Assembly (NCBI GenBank): GCA_036897485.1
Contig: JAYMTF010000827.1
Location: 1-29,538, forward strand
Source: Pelargonium nanum
Taxonomy: Eukaryota > Streptophyta > Magnoliopsida > Geraniales > Geraniaceae
Reading direction: 5' to 3'
Length of the DNA: 29,538 nt
The notes beneath the pieces were generated by a model. That model was not told the origin of the DNA and did no database searches. It was given only the letters and a program-made list of their open reading frames with translations. Shown here piece after piece: positions 1 through 13,459 of the stretch (position 1 is its first letter; each line of letters begins with the position of its first letter). Both the position numbers and the translations under genes were made by a program.

Positions 1-300
1 GATGCAACACACTAAAAACAGAGACCTCAGATGTGTTTTCGAGATATCGCCTCCGGCTTGAGAATAAGATCTCGGCTGAAAATAACAAAAAACTAGATAT
101 CTTTTTAAAGAGAGGATGTATCGATGTAAATTAGGTTTCACCCATGACCCCTTTCTCTTACCAAAAGAGAGGTATTTGTACTTACAAACCAAGCTTGTCA
201 CGTGTCGCCGTGGGTTGGTTGTTTGAAAAGTGGGGTCCGCTTCGAGGCCCGCTTGTGGATTGTGTTATTATATCCATCAAGGAATGTTGACCACGAACGT
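1..300 (-). mobile_element. LTR fragment (minus orientation), Ty3/gypsy-like, left edge of window
   Basis: Read on the minus strand, this stretch has LTR layout: a G-box-like CACGTG near 199-204, a short AT-rich GTACAAATACC segment, then CTCTCTTTTGGTAAGAG (about 160-180), then CTCTTTAAA and GAGATCTTATTCTCA (about 60-110). The same ordered blocks occur on the plus strand at 29258-29480, so this is one of two inverted copies of a dispersed repeat. The TG/CA ends are not visible: the element runs off the left edge and its inner boundary is lost in the tandem arrays. The superfamily is inferred from layout only, because no coding region is attached. Confidence 0.55.
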
Positions 301-429
301 CGGACATGCTTTAAAGAAATTGTATGATTTTCAGGCAATACGAGGGTATGGAGCCCCTAAGAGTCTCTACCGCTTGGGGTAACATCTTATAGTCCGAAGC
401 ACACGAGTTTTCGTGGTGGCCCAACAGGT

Positions 430-980
430 GGAGAGCCTTTGAGGTAACCTTATGAGGTGGGGAGCATTGATGATGTCATGGTGAGATAGGGAGCCTTGGA
501 GGTTATCCGGCGAGGCGGAGAATCTTGATGAAGTCTCAATGAGACGGGGATCCTAGGAGGATACCCGGCGAGGCGGGGAGCCTTCATGAAGTCATGGTGA
601 TGCGGACAGCCTTGGAGGTTACCCAGCGGGACAGTGAGTTTAGATGAAGTACTGCTGAGGCGGGGAGCCATGAAGGTTACCCGGAGAGGCGGAGAACCAT
701 AATGAAGTCCCGATGAGGCGAGAAGCCTTGAAGTTTACTTGGCGTGGCGGAAAGACTTGATGAAGTCTTGGTGAGACGGGGAACCTTGATGAAGTCCCAG
801 TGAGACGAGAAGCCTTGGATGTTACCCAGCGATGTGGGAAGGCTTGATGAAGTCATGGTGAGGCAGAGAGCCTTAGAGGTTACCTAGCAAAACGGGGAGT
901 CTTGATATAATTCTGGTGAGTCGGGGAGCCTTAGAGATTACCCGAAAATGCGGGGAGCCTTGATAAAGTTTGGAGAAGTG
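430..980. repeat. 29-bp tandem array, 19 copies in A/B dimers (58-bp higher-order unit)
   Basis: Nineteen consecutive 29-bp units fit in 551 bp with no insertion or deletion. Two half-unit types alternate. Type A reads roughly GGGAGCCTTGGAGGTTACCC plus GGCGAGGC; type B reads roughly GGGGAGCCTTGATGAAGTCA plus TGGTGAGGC. A units start at 430, 488, 546, 604, 662, 720, 807, 865 and 923. B units start at 459, 517, 575, 633, 691, 749, 778, 836, 894 and 952. The alternation breaks once, where two B units are adjacent (749 and 778). Copies differ by many substitutions. A degenerate copy may lie near 347-378. The array adjoins the left LTR fragment and may be part of its U3 region. Confidence 0.9.
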
Positions 981-1080
981 CTCTAAGTGATTTCGGGAGA
1001 ACAGGAGGTGAAAGACATCGAACGATCAAAGTCGCAGATAACTTGTGTGCACGTTGGTACTAAAAAAGAGGTTAAGCCGC

Positions 1081-1182
1081 AGTATGGGTATCAGGGTCGT
1101 TGTGTGAGGTAGTTGCATAGCCCCCCAAGGCCGCGGCATGGCCGAGGTGCGTATCCCCCAAAGGTCTTGGCATGGTTGAGGT
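1081..1182. repeat. 34-bp tandem repeat, two clear copies plus one degenerate
   Basis: 1115-1148 and 1149-1182 are adjacent 34-bp units sharing a C-rich run, then AAGG, then GGCATGG and GAGGT. 1081-1114 looks like a third, more diverged copy that also ends in GAGGT and related bases. It lies between the 29-bp and 13-bp arrays and probably belongs to the same repeat block. Confidence 0.7.
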
Positions 1183-1383
1183 GTGTAACTCCTTCTTGCT
1201 TGATGTGCTTTCTCATGGAGCTTCGAATGAGATTTTTGTTGAGGGACTAAAGAGGACCTCACGCTCATGATCTATGTTTTGTGAGGAATCACTTGGAACA
1301 ACTTCCGGAGGCATCGAGGACGCGGGGGAAAACTTCGGGGAGCTTGGGGATCCGGAAGAGCTTTTGGACCTTCGGGCTTCAGG

Positions 1384-1539
1384 GGAGGCTTTTTTAGGAC
1401 GTGCTTCGAGAATGAGCTACGAGGACGAACTCCATGGACGCGCTCTAAGGATGAGCTCCAGGGACGCTCTTCGTGGACGTGCTTCAGGTTCAAACTCCGG
1501 GGATGAGCTTCCGGGATGCACTTTGGGATGAACTCCGAT
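1384..1539. repeat. 13-bp tandem array, about 12 units
   Basis: Consecutive 13-bp units of the form GGA-Y-G-N-R-C-T-Y-C-N-N begin at 1384, 1397, 1410, 1423, 1436, 1449, 1462, 1475, 1488, 1501, 1514 and 1527. Looser versions of the same GGA...CTTC pattern reach back to about 1280. Three units make 39 bp, so the open frame at 1274-1531 (+, 85 codons) shows a 13-residue period (GRASRMSYEDELH, GRALRMSSRDALR and so on). I read that open frame as a by-product of the array, not as a gene. Confidence 0.8.
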
Positions 1540-1987
1540 GGCACTTTTGAGTACTCGTGGAGAGTAAGTGTTGAGAAATGTTCAAGTTGACCAACAGAAC
1601 AACCGAGGATCTGTGTCGGCGAACTGTTTGATTTACGGTAAAGAAGATGATGTGGCGCTCAGACGCAACATGCTTCGTTTTCATTTTCCGGTTTAACTTA
1701 TAATTTATTTATTTATTTTGCTTATCATCAGTCTCTTTCTTTAATTTTCCCTCCTCCTGGAACAAACTAGTAAAGAAATCCTCTGTCCAGTTGCTTCGAA
1801 AACAGAAAATTGTTTTCTTGCAACTGGGAATCATAAACTTTACCCTCTTGCTCAACAGGAGAGAGATAGCGTCAGCAAAACCTACAAAGACAGCATGGGC
1901 TGCACTCATCATTGACCCCATACCTCTCCTCTCTCCTTTTTCCATAAAACCCACCACCCAATTGTTAAACACTAGAATTCATAAATT
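1540..1987. other. Upstream region of the carboxypeptidase gene
   Basis: No gene is seen here. 1540-1690 is the tail of the repeat block. From about 1697 the DNA becomes AT-rich with a TTTA-type run (1702-1718), which may contain the TATA region, followed by a pyrimidine-rich stretch (1921-1945) typical of a plant 5' leader. No transcription start can be placed with confidence. Confidence 0.4.
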
Positions 1988-7021
<5,034 letters not shown>

Positions 7022-7390
7022 TTATTTCCACCAACAAATGTTATGCAACATGCATTCATGCTTTCAACTGCATTTGGATTTTGAACTACTCTGTTTGAAT
7101 AAGAGGAATCAATTTCTGGGTTATTTGCATGGTTTTACCTTTCTGGCTGATAAGTTTTTGTTTTTATTTCTATTTGCTTCATCAAGAAAAGAAAATTTGG
7201 TATAGTTCCTAGATGTTAGAACGAAAAATCACAAAAAAGAAAACTAATTAGTTCAATCAGCACTTGACAACATTAAATTGCACTTTTTCAAATGAATTTA
7301 TTTTTTACTATTTCTAAAGCGAAAAAGAGAATATTAACCCATCCTTTCAATAAACCAAACAAATAAATGAATTTATTTAAGCTTGAACAC

Positions 7391-7485
7391 TTTTTTTTTT
7401 TTTTTATAAGCAAGTGTACCAACCAAGGCTCGAATCTGAGACCTCTGGAGGAGCAAACACCTTAAACCATTCTCCAAACTCCCAC
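7391..7485 (-). mobile_element. tRNA-derived SINE (minus orientation), degraded
   Basis: On the plus strand it reads as a 15-T run (7391-7405) followed by a short 3' domain, then GGCTCGAATC (7427-7436), the reverse complement of a pol III B box, and TTAAACC at the A-box position. It shares this architecture with copies at 15179-15292 and 12367-12458, including the GAGACCTC block next to the B box and a TTGGTA.-.TTG.-.TAT 3' end before the A tail. No clear target-site duplication is visible. Confidence 0.65.
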
Positions 7486-8606
7486 GTAGTATTACAAGTA
7501 TGGTGATTCATATATTTTGCACTTGGTAACGCTATATGTTTCAAATATTGTGCAAAAAATATTTGGATAAAATGATGGTCAAATAAATAAGATTTGATGT
7601 ATCAAGTATATCAACTTACTACCGAGTACCAAATATGTGTTTTTAATCGATTTAAATATTTTGAATTGAATAAAAGAGAGAAAAGAAGTGTAGTTGTTTG
7701 GGAGACTACTCCATCTCAGTGAGAATCTTTTATCACTTGTTTGTAAGGTAGTGCGTGGGCTTACCCGTCCGTTTATATAAATAAGCAATCCAAACCGCTC
7801 GTTGCGGGCTGAAATTTTGCAACTCATGAACCTCCTATAAGTAATGCATTTTGGAACGGTTTGTGACTTACTCGTTGCAAGTGATTTGGCGGGTTACGTG
7901 TAACACGCCCAATACGAATGAATCTTGGTCCAAACTTAATTAAATCATCAAAACTTGATTAAAACTTAAATAAATTTTCATTTCTTATTAATATAGTTTA
8001 AGAAAATACAAATCATAAGAGTTAAGTCATCAAAAACTACCGTAGGGCAAAAAAAAAAATTAAAAATGGATCACTTAACTTTAAAAAATAAGTTAGTCAA
8101 ATGATTCAAATCTAACGATGTCTCATAAGATTTTAATTGAGTGGGTGGACGGGTCACCTGTGAGCTAGACGTAGTGAACCCATGACCTACCTGTTGAACA
8201 TGCGGGTGGGTTGGACTAGACCATAAAGTGAGCGGTTTAAGCTTGGACGATTTTTTAACGGTGCGATTATGTTTTCAATTGATGGATTAGCGGATTATTG
8301 ATTTATTCTGAACACTCCTGCTGGTTTGTGTACACAAATGGCATTGATATTTATGAATAAAATCTAACTTTAAAACATGAATTTATTTCTAAAATACACT
8401 GACTAAACTGCATTAATTTGTATTATTTTTTTATTACAAATAAAATAAAGTGTATTGTATACATTGAGTTTGTCAAAAGATATTTTAAAAAGAAGAAAAA
8501 GCAACTGCTATTTTGCTCCACTGCTTCAGCTTGAATAATCTATCTCATCTCATGCTCTCAGTCTCAGTCTCGCCAACCCAACCCAACCCATCTCAGGTAG
8601 GCGCTT

Positions 8607-8610
<4 letters not shown>
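7486..8610. other. AT-rich intergenic DNA upstream of the PPR gene
   Basis: No gene is seen. Two patches richer in G and C, 7880-7915 (GGCGGGTTACGTGTAACACG) and 8140-8225 (GGGTGGACGGGTCACC and related), face each other across an AT-rich core. This resembles the subterminal regions of a non-autonomous transposon, but I could not define ends or a duplication. The PPR promoter must lie in the last few hundred bases; no convincing TATA box stands out. Confidence 0.35.

Positions 8611-8638
<28 letters not shown>
8611..8638. repeat. (TC)14 tract in the PPR 5' leader
   Basis: Fourteen uninterrupted TC dinucleotides end 42 bp before the PPR start codon. Pyrimidine patches of this kind are common around plant transcription starts and in 5' leaders. 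A (CCAAC)-type run (about 8573-8590) precedes it. Whether it regulates expression cannot be told from sequence. Confidence 0.85.
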
Positions 8639-8640
<2 letters not shown>

Positions 8641-8680
8641 GAGGTTCCATTCATTTCTCAATTTCCCGATTTGTGGATCC

Positions 8681-11377
8681 ATGGCGTCCTTGAAATTTCC
8701 CATTTCTTTCGACACATTTGATCCTAAACACAAGCACTTGCTCGATAGATTTTCACTTCTTTCAATTGCTACTTGTAATTTCAATTCTCTCAAAAGGGTC
8801 AAACACATTAAGGTCTCTCGGCTCGATACCCAGTTGAGCCAAGTTGAGGATGCTGATATTTTCACTCCAAATACTTCTGGGGTTACTGAGAGTTTTGTTG
8901 AGCCTAAACCCATCCCTCAGCATCCAGTTAGGAACAAGTTCAGGAATAAAGGAACTCAAAGAGAGGTGGGTTCCAAATATGTGTTCAAAAGGAATGTGGG
9001 TCAGAGAAAAATTGAAGATTTTTTTGTGTATGATGGTGGCCTAGATGTTAATTACTCTGCTCTTAGGGCTGATTTGAGCTTGGAGCACTGTGATTCGATC
9101 TTGAGGCGGCTAGAGAGGTCTGATGACAGTAAGGCATTGGATTTTTTTGATTGGATGAGAAGCAATGGGAGGTTAGATCGGAATGTGGGTGCTTATAGTT
9201 TGATTCTTCGGGTGATTGGGAGGAGAGAAGATTGGGATGGGGCGGAGAAGATGATTGGAGAGATGGGTGCTAATTCTGCTTTTGAACTTGATTATCGGCC
9301 TTTTAATACCCTTATTTATGCTTGTTCCAAGAAAGGACTTGTGCAGTCGGGTGCAAAATGGTTTCGCATGATGTTGGAGCTTGGGGTTCGGCCTAACATT
9401 GCTACGTTTGGTATGGTCATGAGTCTATACCAGAAGGGTTGGAATGTTGAGGAGGCGGAGTTTGCATTTTCCCAAATGAGGAATTTTGGAATCAAATGTC
9501 AATATGCATACTCGTCAATGATCACAATTTATACTCGTTCGAGTCTATATGATAAAGCCGAAGAAGTAATTGGGTTGTTGAGAGAAGATAAAGTGGTGCT
9601 TAATGTGGAGAATTGGGTGGTGATGCTTAATTGTTATTGTCAGCAAGGCAAGTTAGAGGACGCTGAGTTGGTATTCACTTCAATGCAGGAAGCGGGGATT
9701 CCCGCAAACATTGTTGCATACAATACATTGATAACCGGTTATGGCAAGGTATCCAATATGGATGCGGCTCAGCTCCTATTCCAGAAACTCCAAGATGTTG
9801 GATTAGAGCCTGATGAAACAACTTTCCGGTCCATGCTTGAAGGCTGGGGTCGAGCTGACAATTATGAGAAGGCAGAATGGTACTACTGGGAACTAAAGCG
9901 GTTGGGGTTTGAGCCTAACTCATCTAACCTGTACACACTTATGAGTCTGCAGGCCAAACACGGGGATGAAGATGGTGCGATTAGAACTCTTGGTGATATG
10001 GTGAAGATGGGCTGTCAATATTCTTCTGCCTTGGGTTCTATTTTACATGCATATGAAAGTGCTGGAAGGACTGATAACGTGCCTATCATTTTAAAAGGTT
10101 CATTCTATCAACACATTCTGGTCAACCAGACTTCATGCTCCATTCTGCTCATGGCTTACGTCAAGCACGGTTTGGTGGATGATGCTATTAAGGTTTTGAA
10201 GGAGAAACAATGGAAGGATCCATCTTTTGAGGATAACTTGTATCATCTTTTAATTTGCTCATGCAAAGAGTTGGGTTATCTTGAGCATGCTGTTAAGATA
10301 TACAGTAACATGCCCAAGTATGATTCAAAGCAAAACATGCATATCACGTGCACTATGATTGGCATTTACAGTACCATGGGTCAGTTCACTGAAGCAGAAA
10401 GTCTCTATCTACAGTTGAAATCTTCAGGAACCGCCTTGGACTTGATTGGTTTTAGTATTGTTGTAAGGATGTATGTTAAATCCGGATCCTTGAAAGATGC
10501 GTGCTCTGTTCTAGAAGATTTGGAAAAACAGGGTATTATTCCGGATATTTATCTTCTTCGTGATATGCTCCGTATATATCAGCGATGTGGCATGCTGGAT
10601 AAATTGGCAGATCTATACTATAAAACTGTGAAGAGTGACATCACTTGGGATCAGGAAACATATAATTGTGTCATAAACTGTTGTGCTCGTGCTCTGCCAG
10701 TTGATGAGCTTTCCAGGCTCTTTGATGAAATGCTTAAACGTGGGTTTGCTCCTAATACTATCACCTTTAATGTCATGCTCCATCAATATGGAAAAGCCAA
10801 ACTGTTAAAGAAGGCTCAGAAGTTGTTTCGGATGGCTAAAAAGCGAGGCTTGGTTGATGTAATATCATACAATACTCTAATTTCTGTGTATGGGGATGAC
10901 AGAAAATTTAAAACCATGTCCTCAACTGTCCGAGAAATGCAAATGGATGGTTTTTCAGTTTCCCTTGAAGCGTACAATTCTATGTTGGACGCCTACGGGA
11001 GAGAAGGTCAGATGGAGTCCTTTAGAGAAGTCTTGAAGAGAATGAAAGAATCGAATTGTGCGTCTGACCATTACACATATAACATCATGATTAATATCTA
11101 TGGAGAACAAGGATGGATAGATGAAGTCGCTGAAGTGCTGACAGAACTGAAAGAACGAGGACTTGGGCCTGATTTATGCAGCTACAATACATTGATAAAA
11201 GCATATGGAATTGCTGGAATGGTTGAAGAAGCTGTAGGTTTGGTGAAGGAAATGAGAGGACATGGGATAGAACCTGATAAGATAACATACACCAATTTGG
11301 TCAACGCACTGCGAAAAAATGATGAGTTCTTAGAAGCTGTCAGATGGTCCTTGTGGATGAAGCAGTTGAATATGTGA
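8681..11377 (+). CDS. BFA2: P-class pentatricopeptide-repeat protein, plastid (At4g30825/BFA2 type)
   Basis: Intronless, 898 aa, with ATG at 8681 directly downstream of the TC tract. Residues 1 to about 60 are rich in Ser, Lys and Arg with few acidic residues, consistent with a chloroplast transit peptide. From about residue 165 to 895 the protein is a run of about 20 helical 35-residue PPR motifs (YNTLI-x-GYGK, YNTLISVYG, YNIMINIYGEQG, YNTLIKAYGIAG). No E, DYW or SMR domain follows, so it is an RNA-binding P-class protein and not an editing factor. I recognise it from the block at 119-150 (GGLDVNYS, LSLEHCDSILRRLE) and the overall length as the counterpart of Arabidopsis At4g30825 (about 904 aa). 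That gene is known as BFA2, reported to stabilise the plastid atpH/atpF transcript needed for ATP synthase. Orthology is from memory and not aligned. It is convergent with RPOT3. Confidence 0.93.
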   Translation: MASLKFPISFDTFDPKHKHLLDRFSLLSIATCNFNSLKRVKHIKVSRLDTQLSQVEDADIFTPNTSGVTESFVEPKPIPQHPVRNKFRNKGTQREVGSKYVFKRNVGQRKIEDFFVYDGGLDVNYSALRADLSLEHCDSILRRLERSDDSKALDFFDWMRSNGRLDRNVGAYSLILRVIGRREDWDGAEKMIGEMGANSAFELDYRPFNTLIYACSKKGLVQSGAKWFRMMLELGVRPNIATFGMVMSLYQKGWNVEEAEFAFSQMRNFGIKCQYAYSSMITIYTRSSLYDKAEEVIGLLREDKVVLNVENWVVMLNCYCQQGKLEDAELVFTSMQEAGIPANIVAYNTLITGYGKVSNMDAAQLLFQKLQDVGLEPDETTFRSMLEGWGRADNYEKAEWYYWELKRLGFEPNSSNLYTLMSLQAKHGDEDGAIRTLGDMVKMGCQYSSALGSILHAYESAGRTDNVPIILKGSFYQHILVNQTSCSILLMAYVKHGLVDDAIKVLKEKQWKDPSFEDNLYHLLICSCKELGYLEHAVKIYSNMPKYDSKQNMHITCTMIGIYSTMGQFTEAESLYLQLKSSGTALDLIGFSIVVRMYVKSGSLKDACSVLEDLEKQGIIPDIYLLRDMLRIYQRCGMLDKLADLYYKTVKSDITWDQETYNCVINCCARALPVDELSRLFDEMLKRGFAPNTITFNVMLHQYGKAKLLKKAQKLFRMAKKRGLVDVISYNTLISVYGDDRKFKTMSSTVREMQMDGFSVSLEAYNSMLDAYGREGQMESFREVLKRMKESNCASDHYTYNIMINIYGEQGWIDEVAEVLTELKERGLGPDLCSYNTLIKAYGIAGMVEEAVGLVKEMRGHGIEPDKITYTNLVNALRKNDEFLEAVRWSLWMKQLNM

Positions 11378-11932
11378 AGTTTACAATGTAGATCTACAAA
11401 GTTTTTCGCTGTTGACCTTTTTGGCCCCTCTATACCGAATAATTTACTGGGATTCATATCAGACCCAAAAGATATTCAAGGTACATATGCCTGTTGTAAG
11501 ATAATATTATTTGTTTGTGAAACTAGTCCTGTTAGTTTTCTTGTTTAATTGTGGTTAGAAGAGTTCTGTTAAATTACTTTCACCTTCCCATCAAGTATTC
11601 TGCCTCTTGTGCTCTCATCTCATGAGAAAAAATGTCCATAGTTTATTGTGATTTAACCATATAGCCTTTTAATTTTGATTATGTTTTCATGGGGAATTGC
11701 TACTCTTCTGAACATACCTATCACAGTATGCAACCATGGTTGGTCTGCTTGCAGTAGTTACTGAATGAAGTCATTTTGCACTTTGAACTTTATGCTTGAA
11801 CTCCTCAAGTGTTTGGGATAATCTAACGGATCCTGAGCTTTACATCTATTATTTTCTTCAGTTCCAGGGTATTGGTATGGATCGAGTGTGGCTTCTACAA
11901 GCTCTCGTGTTTTACAGCATGCTATGAATTAT
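11378..11932. other. 3' flank of the PPR gene
   Basis: AT-rich non-coding DNA with no recognisable gene or repeat. It must hold the PPR 3' untranslated region; the polyadenylation site cannot be fixed from sequence alone. Confidence 0.4.
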
Positions 11933-12350
11933 TGTTAGAGAGGACCAATTCAACTAATAGTTTGAACTAATAGTTGAAAACTCAAAACACACGTTATAAA
12001 ATTGTATTATAGAGGACGAGCTCACCTAAAAGTTTAATCTAATAGTTGTTTTATACTCTTAACAAGTGCAATATGACTACCTTATTTGCATCCACTCACC
12101 AATTCTTAAAGATAGAATATTAGAATTTAGTTATTTAGTTTGTCAACATAATTAGTTGACCTTTACAATTAGATGATATGTAAATATTTCCTTTTCAAGA
12201 ATAGATTAGAATTAGCTGAGTTATAGGCTGCAAATATGTAATTAGCTTAATGACAACTTTGGAAATCAGTGTGCATCTTTGTTATATAATGATGATTCTC
12301 CACAAGAGGATAAGTTTTTTCCCTCGAAAATTTGTCATGGTATTAGAGCA
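11933..12350 (+). mobile_element. Copia-type LTR with primer-binding site
   Basis: The segment begins TGTTAGAGAGGACC (11933) and ends in CA at 12336-12337. It is followed immediately by TGGTATTAGAGCA (12338-12350), one base from the plant initiator-Met tRNA primer-binding site TGGTATCAGAGC. An internal TATATAATG (about 12284-12292) followed by CAAGAGGATAAG fits an LTR TATA/R region. Two diverged direct blocks (11938-11975 and 12013-12050) share CTAATAGTTG-type ends. No second LTR or coding region follows, so this is a truncated or solo element of about 405 bp. The left boundary is the less certain one. Confidence 0.6.
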
Positions 12351-12366
12351 CCAAACCAATATTCAT

Positions 12367-12458
12367 TGGCGCAAGTGATTTAAAACGCTTGATCCTCTTG
12401 CATATCTTATGTTTGAATCTCTTTTCAAGTGTTGTTGGTATTGTTTATAAATAAATCT
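12367..12458 (+). mobile_element. tRNA-derived SINE (plus orientation)
   Basis: An A-box-like TGGCGCAAGTGAT (12367-12379) is followed 31 bp later by a B-box-like GTTTGAATCT (12411-12420), then CTCTTTTCAAGTGTTGTTGG, TATTG and a short A-rich tail. The tail matches the 3' end of the SINE at 15179-15292 (GTTGGTATTGCCTAT). It sits directly downstream of the copia-type primer-binding site. Confidence 0.6.
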
Positions 12459-13459
12459 CAATTATCGATCAATATCTTTTTTCTTCTTCAATCTTGATAA
12501 AGTCTTCTGTCTTTAGACAAGTAAGATAACCTTTTGGTTTGCTTTAATGGCATAAATTACGTAATTCAACTTTGAGATTTTTCGTAAAAGCAAAGGTAAA
12601 ACCATTATTATGTCATTTTCCGTATGTAATTTGATAGGTCTCCATGACACTATTATGCCAATCTAAAATCTCAACTAACATAATTTTTTAGCGTGACTAT
12701 TTAGATATTTTTTTCAAAGTGAATAATTTCACTATCTATTATTTTAGTTTTGTAGACCAAACACCAACAATTGGCACTGCTTTTTTAATTGAAGCAAACT
12801 TCTTTACTTTGAAATGAATGTGGTATTAAGAATTGATAGAATGACAATAAGATTAGATTCCATTCCCAAATTCATCAAATATTAGTAGCTAAATTGTTAA
12901 AGTTGTAAGATTTTAAGCATTTACAAATTATATAGTACATGTTCTCTGCAACCAAAAAAAAGAACAATCTATATTTCTATCTCCCTACATTTGTATGGCA
13001 CAAAAATAAACTATTAGATTACAAAACCCTAAAAGAACACCATTGATCGAATTCAAAGAGATGCCCACAAACTCGGACGATAGTTCCCACAATAACAGTG
13101 AGCACATGCCTCTATATCTTAGCCGCAGAAAATCATCCCCTTGAACAAATTACAATATGAACGTAGGGGATATTTTGCTTTCCACGCCTGGCTTGGTTCA
13201 ATTATCCTCAGCTCGATTCAGTTTCTCCTCTTTTGATCCTAATCCTATTATTAGGAAAGAAAGAGATAAATTTGAACTTACTTCATAGCCTTAATATTGC
13301 AGTATGGCTCGGAGAAGTTGGGAGGCAGTTATGCTAGCATTTTTTTCCTTCCAAATCCATATTCAGTTCAATCTGCAACTCTCACTTTAGTTCCTACGAG
13401 GATCAAGGGCTTCTTTAAAATGTACATATTTGCTTCTGGAGCATGCATGCTAGGCAGGA
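12459..13459. other. Spacer between the convergent PPR and RPOT3 genes
   Basis: AT-rich DNA without a gene. The right part must contain the RPOT3 3' untranslated region. No repeat or RNA gene recognised. Confidence 0.4.

Noticed and set aside
430..980. CRISPR-like array (29-bp repeats)
   Set aside because: Units are directly contiguous without spacers, diverged, and lie in a eukaryotic nuclear context.
1941..1950. CCATAAAACC as a TATA box for the carboxypeptidase
   Set aside because: It is only about 40 bp from the ATG and a poor match; no start-site evidence.
12367..12420. Functional tRNA gene
   Set aside because: A and B boxes are present but there is no cloverleaf or anticodon stem that I can fold; the tail marks it as a SINE.
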